This document shows, piece by piece, positions 60,336-64,000 of a stretch of 64,000 nucleotides of DNA; position 1 is the stretch's first letter; every line of letters starts with the position of its first letter. Source of the stretch: Anaerolineales bacterium (GTDB lineage Bacteria > Chloroflexota > Anaerolineae > Anaerolineales > Villigracilaceae); the NCBI GenBank assembly GCA_016928525.1, contig JAFGKO010000386.1, positions 1 through 64,000 of the forward strand, in the 5' to 3' direction. The position numbers and the translations under genes are program-made. The notes under the pieces are model-generated. The model was not told where the DNA came from and did no database searches. It saw only the letters and a program-made list of their open reading frames with translations.

Positions 60336-61664
60336 TTACGGATTACGCCAGGTAAAATGCCAGTCCGTGCCTTCCTTCCAGGATTCGGATGTTTCACCGA
60401 TCACCTGGTAAAATGTCACGCCGGGTTTCAAGTAAACAGGCGCACCCAGAGAGGTCGTCAGCAAGATCGGCTGGTCGAGCTCGACACGATTCCAAGTGGC
60501 CTCAACTGCAATGCCGTCCCGAAAAACGTAGGCATGACCCGACCCGTACATGTCAATATGGTAGACCTCGTCTTCCTCTTCGAACTTGCTGGCAAAACGA
60601 TGCTGGACGAAAAGTACGACCACATTATCGGCCATAACAGGTTGCTCGGTAAGTGCATCTGTCAAAGGCGCATAAGCTGCGGTCAATCCCTTTTTCAGGC
60701 TATTTACTTCCTGGTAACGCTGGTAACGATTCTCGTCAGGGAGATATTGCCAGTAGTTGTAATCGTCTAACGAGTATTGCGTATATATGCGTTCGGCAGC
60801 CTGATCTGACTGGGGCGACAGGTTGCTGAAAAAGTTACTACGGACGGGTGGGCGATTATTATCCACGCTTTTACGTTTAGCAATACAATCCTTGAATTTA
60901 ACCGTATTGAAAAATATATTGTTGTAAGTATCGCGTTTGGTAGGGCCGATTAAAAATGGCGGACAGGCGCCATTGCCCGGTACCACCAGGTAATCCTTCA
61001 AGTCGCTATCTTTGTAGTAGTCATACACGCGCGGATCTGCATATTTGAAGACAAAGAAGGCCTGGTACATACGTGCAATATGCTCATCGAAGAAACGTCC
61101 TGAGCGCACAGGTCCAGCCATCTCGGCATCATTTCCATAAAAAACAGCGATGAAGCGCGTGAGGCCGTCTTCGATGTAATACTCGAAAACCACATCCGCC
61201 AGCGTTAGCCCGGACTGCGGGCGTACATAGCGCGGAAATAGTGTAATTTTGACGGCAATGGGTCGCCGCTCCAACAATTCAGGATTCGTGGCAGTCAATC
61301 CGGTCAGTGGGTTGGTTTTCGAAGTGGGGACGTAATTCGGTGCACCCTGATAATCAGATGCTGGTGGGGTAGGCAACAAATTCCCTTCACTCGCCAGATC
61401 TTTTGGTACACCCAGATATGGGGCTAATATAGGGGTTTGAGCAGAAAAAACATAGGGAGTATCATACGGGGCATTGCTAGATCCATCGCTGGGCTGGAAA
61501 GGGGTGGCGGTCGGATTGTTGAGGTCGGGGGTCAGGAGCAGGTTCTCATTCACATCAGGTGCGGAGCTGCTGCATCCCCCTGAAATGATGGCACATGAAA
61601 AAATGACCAGCGTCCACCAGCGAAGAGTCCGATACAGCCCAATTTGGGTTTTCGACGCAAGCAT
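60336..61664 (-). CDS. DUF3048-domain lipoprotein (YerB-like)
   Basis: 442 residues. The signal peptide ends in the lipobox ISGGC, followed by a low-complexity Pro/Thr linker. Then the DUF3048 signature NPLTGLTATNPELLERRPIA with RPQSGLTLADVVFEYYIEDG and GNDAEMAGPVRSGRFFDEHI. The C-terminal half (NVVVLFVQHRF, TWNRVELDQPILLT) is the second DUF3048 domain. Role unknown; YerB-like proteins are envelope lipoproteins. ATG 61664 has TACAAT 7 nt before it and no Shine-Dalgarno sequence, so it may be leaderless; a longer frame to 61727 exists. Confidence 0.83.
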   Translation of the reverse strand: MLASKTQIGLYRTLRWWTLVIFSCAIISGGCSSSAPDVNENLLLTPDLNNPTATPFQPSDGSSNAPYDTPYVFSAQTPILAPYLGVPKDLASEGNLLPTPPASDYQGAPNYVPTSKTNPLTGLTATNPELLERRPIAVKITLFPRYVRPQSGLTLADVVFEYYIEDGLTRFIAVFYGNDAEMAGPVRSGRFFDEHIARMYQAFFVFKYADPRVYDYYKDSDLKDYLVVPGNGACPPFLIGPTKRDTYNNIFFNTVKFKDCIAKRKSVDNNRPPVRSNFFSNLSPQSDQAAERIYTQYSLDDYNYWQYLPDENRYQRYQEVNSLKKGLTAAYAPLTDALTEQPVMADNVVVLFVQHRFASKFEEEDEVYHIDMYGSGHAYVFRDGIAVEATWNRVELDQPILLTTSLGAPVYLKPGVTFYQVIGETSESWKEGTDWHFTWRNP

Positions 61665-61731
61665 GCTGCCGATTGTACAACAAAACAGGTGGGGCATGCC
61701 TAAACCCTGATAAAATTGCCGACACATTGCA

Positions 61732-63300
61732 ATGTTGATCTTCCTGACAGTATTGTTTCTCTTTCTGATCGCGCTTGCGCTGATTATTCTATCCTGGGTG
61801 CGTCCCGCAATCCGCTATTCCTGGTTGATTTCTGCGGGCGGCGCGCTGGTCAGTTGGATCAGCGTACTGATCTGGCAATTTCGTTTACCAGTCACCTTTC
61901 AACTTCCACGCTGGGAGCCGGCTAACCTATTTCTTGAATCGTTGTCGTTTACCGCCGATACACTCACATGGCTACTTGCTTTCAGCGTGGCCACACTCAT
62001 ATTGGCTGTCATTCTGACGGCTTCCGCACGTGAAAATTTTCCCGCCCCAATTCCCTGGGCCGCCACACTGGTACTTGGTGGGCTGGGGTTGCTGGCGGTG
62101 CTCGCAGATAACCCCCTGTCGCTGCTTATGGTCTGGTCAGCTATTGACCTGTTTGAACTGGTCACTCAGTTACGGTCTGTGGATGGACCGCAACCCAGCG
62201 AAAAGGTGGTGACTGCTTTTGCGGCTCGTGTTGCCGGCAGCGGTGTGGTATTGTGGGCTAATATGACCAGCATATCGACTGGCTCGCCAATGAACTTTCA
62301 AAACGCGCCTCCGCAAGTTGGATTGTATCTTCTGCTTGCGGCGGGACTACGCCTGGGCGTGCTCCCCTTACATATGCCTTATGCCTCCGAAGCTGCCATC
62401 CGACGCGGTTTTGGCACCACATTGCGCCTGGTGTCTGCTGCATCCAGCCTGGTCCTGCTGGCGCGCATTCCTACTGCTAGTGTTATTTCGGCCTTCACGC
62501 CCTACCTGCTGTCACTCACAGCCCTGGCGGCTATCTACGGCGGTTGGATGTGGTTACGCGCTCCCGATGAACTCACAGCTCGCCCGTTCTGGTTGATCGG
62601 ACTGACATCCCTGGCAATGGCATCGGCATTACGAGGCAACCCGCTCGGTGCGGCTGCCTGGGGGTGTGCATTACTCCTGTCCGGTGGCGCTTTGTTCCTT
62701 TCGTCCGCCAACCATATCTGGTTAAGCCGTGCACTTTGGATGGGAATGTGGGGAATCAGCGCTCTGCCGTTCTCTATCACAGCCACAGGCTGGGAAAGTA
62801 CAGTGCCATCCTTCTGGTCGGTCTGGCCTTTTCTTCTATTTGCACAAGCCCTGCTGCTGGCTGGATACTTACGTCATGCCATGCGTCCGACCTTGCGCGT
62901 GAATTTCGAAACGCTTGATCGCGCCACACGATATGTTTATCCTGTGGGAATCGGAATTTTGGTGACGACATTGTTTCTTTTAGGCTTGTGGGGCTGGGAA
63001 GGTGCTTTTCGAGCCGGCGCATGGTTCCCTGCGCTGCTCGGCGCTTTGCTTGGAGGCATTGCCATCTGGCTTGCGCCGCACCTGCGCGTGTTGACTCCCC
63101 TCCGCGCTCATTGGGTGCGTCCTAATGCTACTTCCTGGGTAGATTGGGTCTTCCGCGGCCTTTGGGGAATTTATCGTCAGATCGGCCGTCTTAGCAATGC
63201 TTTCTCTGCCGTAATGGAAGGGGATGGCGGTTTCATGTGGACCTTGCTATTTATGGTTCTCTTCATATCCCTGATCATACAGGGGGGAGACGGACCATGA
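61732..63300 (+). CDS. Complex I/Mrp-type antiporter subunit (NuoN/NuoM-like)
   Basis: 522 residues with about 14 TM helices. The central core has the layout of proton-pumping antiporter subunits: SLLMVWSAIDLFELVTQL and the amphipathic helix pair RLGVLPLHMPYASEAAI, where the Leu-Pro-x-His motif of the family (LPLHMP) is visible. It lacks clear full-length identity to NuoM or NuoN, so it may belong to a membrane-bound hydrogenase, Mrp or other complex I-like system. TAAAAT lies 15 nt before ATG 61732. It overlaps the next gene by 4 nt (ATGA). Confidence 0.72.
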   Translation: MLIFLTVLFLFLIALALIILSWVRPAIRYSWLISAGGALVSWISVLIWQFRLPVTFQLPRWEPANLFLESLSFTADTLTWLLAFSVATLILAVILTASARENFPAPIPWAATLVLGGLGLLAVLADNPLSLLMVWSAIDLFELVTQLRSVDGPQPSEKVVTAFAARVAGSGVVLWANMTSISTGSPMNFQNAPPQVGLYLLLAAGLRLGVLPLHMPYASEAAIRRGFGTTLRLVSAASSLVLLARIPTASVISAFTPYLLSLTALAAIYGGWMWLRAPDELTARPFWLIGLTSLAMASALRGNPLGAAAWGCALLLSGGALFLSSANHIWLSRALWMGMWGISALPFSITATGWESTVPSFWSVWPFLLFAQALLLAGYLRHAMRPTLRVNFETLDRATRYVYPVGIGILVTTLFLLGLWGWEGAFRAGAWFPALLGALLGGIAIWLAPHLRVLTPLRAHWVRPNATSWVDWVFRGLWGIYRQIGRLSNAFSAVMEGDGGFMWTLLFMVLFISLIIQGGDGP

Positions 63301-63887
63301 CAACCCTCGCATGGATCGTTATCGGTTTTACCCTGGCGACTTCCGCTGGATTGATTATCATTCGTGACTGGCGGCTGGAACTGGGCTTGTTGGGCTTGCA
63401 ATATGTAGGTGTCTTCTGGTTAGCCAATCAGTACTGGCCAATCAGTATGGCAGCTATTAAACTGGTCACTGGCTGGATGGCAATCGCTATTTTGGGTATA
63501 ACCCGCCTTAACTTAAAAGATGTGGATGACGATAGTGAACAATTTTGGCCACAAGGACGCCTCTTTCGAATATTTGCTGCCGGGATTGTCACGTTGATTG
63601 TTGTTACCGCTTCTCCTCGCGTGGAAGTAATTATTCCCGGTATCGGGTTGCCGGTCATCTATAGTAGCTTGATTTTGATCGGATTGGGTATGCTACACCT
63701 GGGCATGACAGCCCAACCCTTTCGCGTCATTCTCGGACTATTGACTGTTTTATCCGGATTCGAGGCGTTGTATGCCGCCCTGGAAAGCTCGATCTTGGTT
63801 GCAGCCATGTTGTCCACGGTCAACCTGGGAATGGCTCTGGTTGGCGCTTATCTGCTCAGCGCCCGCACACTTGAGGAGAACGAATGA
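63297..63887 (+). CDS. Membrane protein of the antiporter operon
   Basis: 196 residues with five or six TM helices (IVIGFTLATSAGLIII, LGLLGLQYVGVFWLANQYW and onward). No catalytic motif seen. Its size and position between two antiporter-like genes suggest a NuoJ/NuoK- or MrpB/C-like small subunit, but I cannot match it. ATGA overlaps on both sides show coupled translation. The frame is open to 63237, inside the preceding gene. Confidence 0.65.
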   Translation: MTTLAWIVIGFTLATSAGLIIIRDWRLELGLLGLQYVGVFWLANQYWPISMAAIKLVTGWMAIAILGITRLNLKDVDDDSEQFWPQGRLFRIFAAGIVTLIVVTASPRVEVIIPGIGLPVIYSSLILIGLGMLHLGMTAQPFRVILGLLTVLSGFEALYAALESSILVAAMLSTVNLGMALVGAYLLSARTLEENE

Positions 63888-64000
63888 GCGCCCCACTCAT
63901 ATGGATTATCCTCCCGGCAGCCCTGGCCATCCCTGCCATGCTCATCAACCACCAGCGCATTCTATCCGTTTTGGGTGGAAGCCTGGCAATGCTGCTGGCG
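63884..64000 (+). CDS. Start of a further antiporter-like membrane subunit (partial)
   Basis: Only the first 39 codons are in the window: a short polar start, then a hydrophobic helix (IWIILPAALAIPAMLI) and a second hydrophobic stretch, as at the N-terminus of NuoL/M-like or MrpD-like proteins. It overlaps the preceding stop by 4 nt (ATGA), so it is the third gene of the operon. Identity is inferred from position and hydrophobicity alone. Confidence 0.5.
   Translation, partial: MSAPLIWIILPAALAIPAMLINHQRILSVLGGSLAMLLA

Overview
The window reads as chromosomal DNA of a Chloroflexota bacterium, most likely class Anaerolineae. This placement is an inference from gene families and repeat types, not from a marker gene. 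Coding is dense (about 55 genes on both strands) and fairly GC-rich. Many exported proteins are lipoproteins with Thr/Pro-rich linkers. MoxR/DUF58/DUF4129, DUF2723, DUF3048, CapA-like and FtsX-type ABC genes are all present. I found no rRNA, tRNA, CRISPR array, transposase or phage gene.

Layout. 1-9.1 kb: the end of a lipoprotein gene, a cNMP-binding-domain histidine kinase, a DinB-like protein, a sandwich of two paralogous GNAT/FemAB-like genes around a TraB/GumN-like gene, a GNAT acetyltransferase, an AlkZ-related protein, and the oxidative pentose phosphate pair pgl-zwf. 9.3-18.7 kb: a MacA-like adaptor followed by a tandem duplication of an ABC ATPase fused to a cyclic-nucleotide-binding domain plus an FtsX permease, facing a REC-GGDEF protein. 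18.8-22 kb: a frameshifted pseudogene and a four-gene ABC-2 operon with its own regulator, behind a near-consensus promoter that carries a nested palindromic operator. 22-28.5 kb: an M20 peptidase/lipoprotein pair, two orphan genes, and a tgt-orphan-uppP operon. 28.9-35.5 kb: an IorAB-type molybdenum hydroxylase, a VapBC module running into a DUF2723 gene, and recJ. 35.5-41.7 kb: a TolB-like propeller and the hydrogenase maturation genes hypA, hypB, hypF, hypC, hypD. 41.8-47.1 kb: an XRE-cupin/ArsR regulator pair and a MoxR-DUF58-DUF4129 operon. 47.5-51.1 kb: a DUF309 gene with an overlapping 57-codon zinc-ribbon gene, then an AT-rich island of three orphan genes. 51.1-64 kb: FabL-like reductase, a cyclase-family hydrolase, tandem CapA-like lipoproteins, a MenC/NSAR-type enolase, an aspartase/fumarase, a DUF3048 lipoprotein, and the start of an operon of complex I/Mrp-like antiporter subunits.

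Shared themes. Three proteins carry cNMP-binding domains (one kinase, two ABC ATPases), and a perfect TGTGA-N6-TCACA palindrome lies at 2205-2220, so cyclic-nucleotide signalling is a plausible thread in the first 18 kb. Several genes lack a Shine-Dalgarno sequence but have a -10-like hexamer 6-9 nt before the ATG, which suggests leaderless mRNAs. At least four families of dispersed palindromic repeats fill the intergenic gaps. Repeat-like DNA also appears in frame inside hypF (twice) and possibly inside the M20 peptidase gene.

The strongest candidates for undescribed biology are the ABC-ATPase/cNMP-domain fusions, the GNAT-TraB-GNAT sandwich, the periplasmic-binding-like/CapA fusions and the AT-rich orphan island. 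All functional statements are read from sequence motifs; no database search was run.
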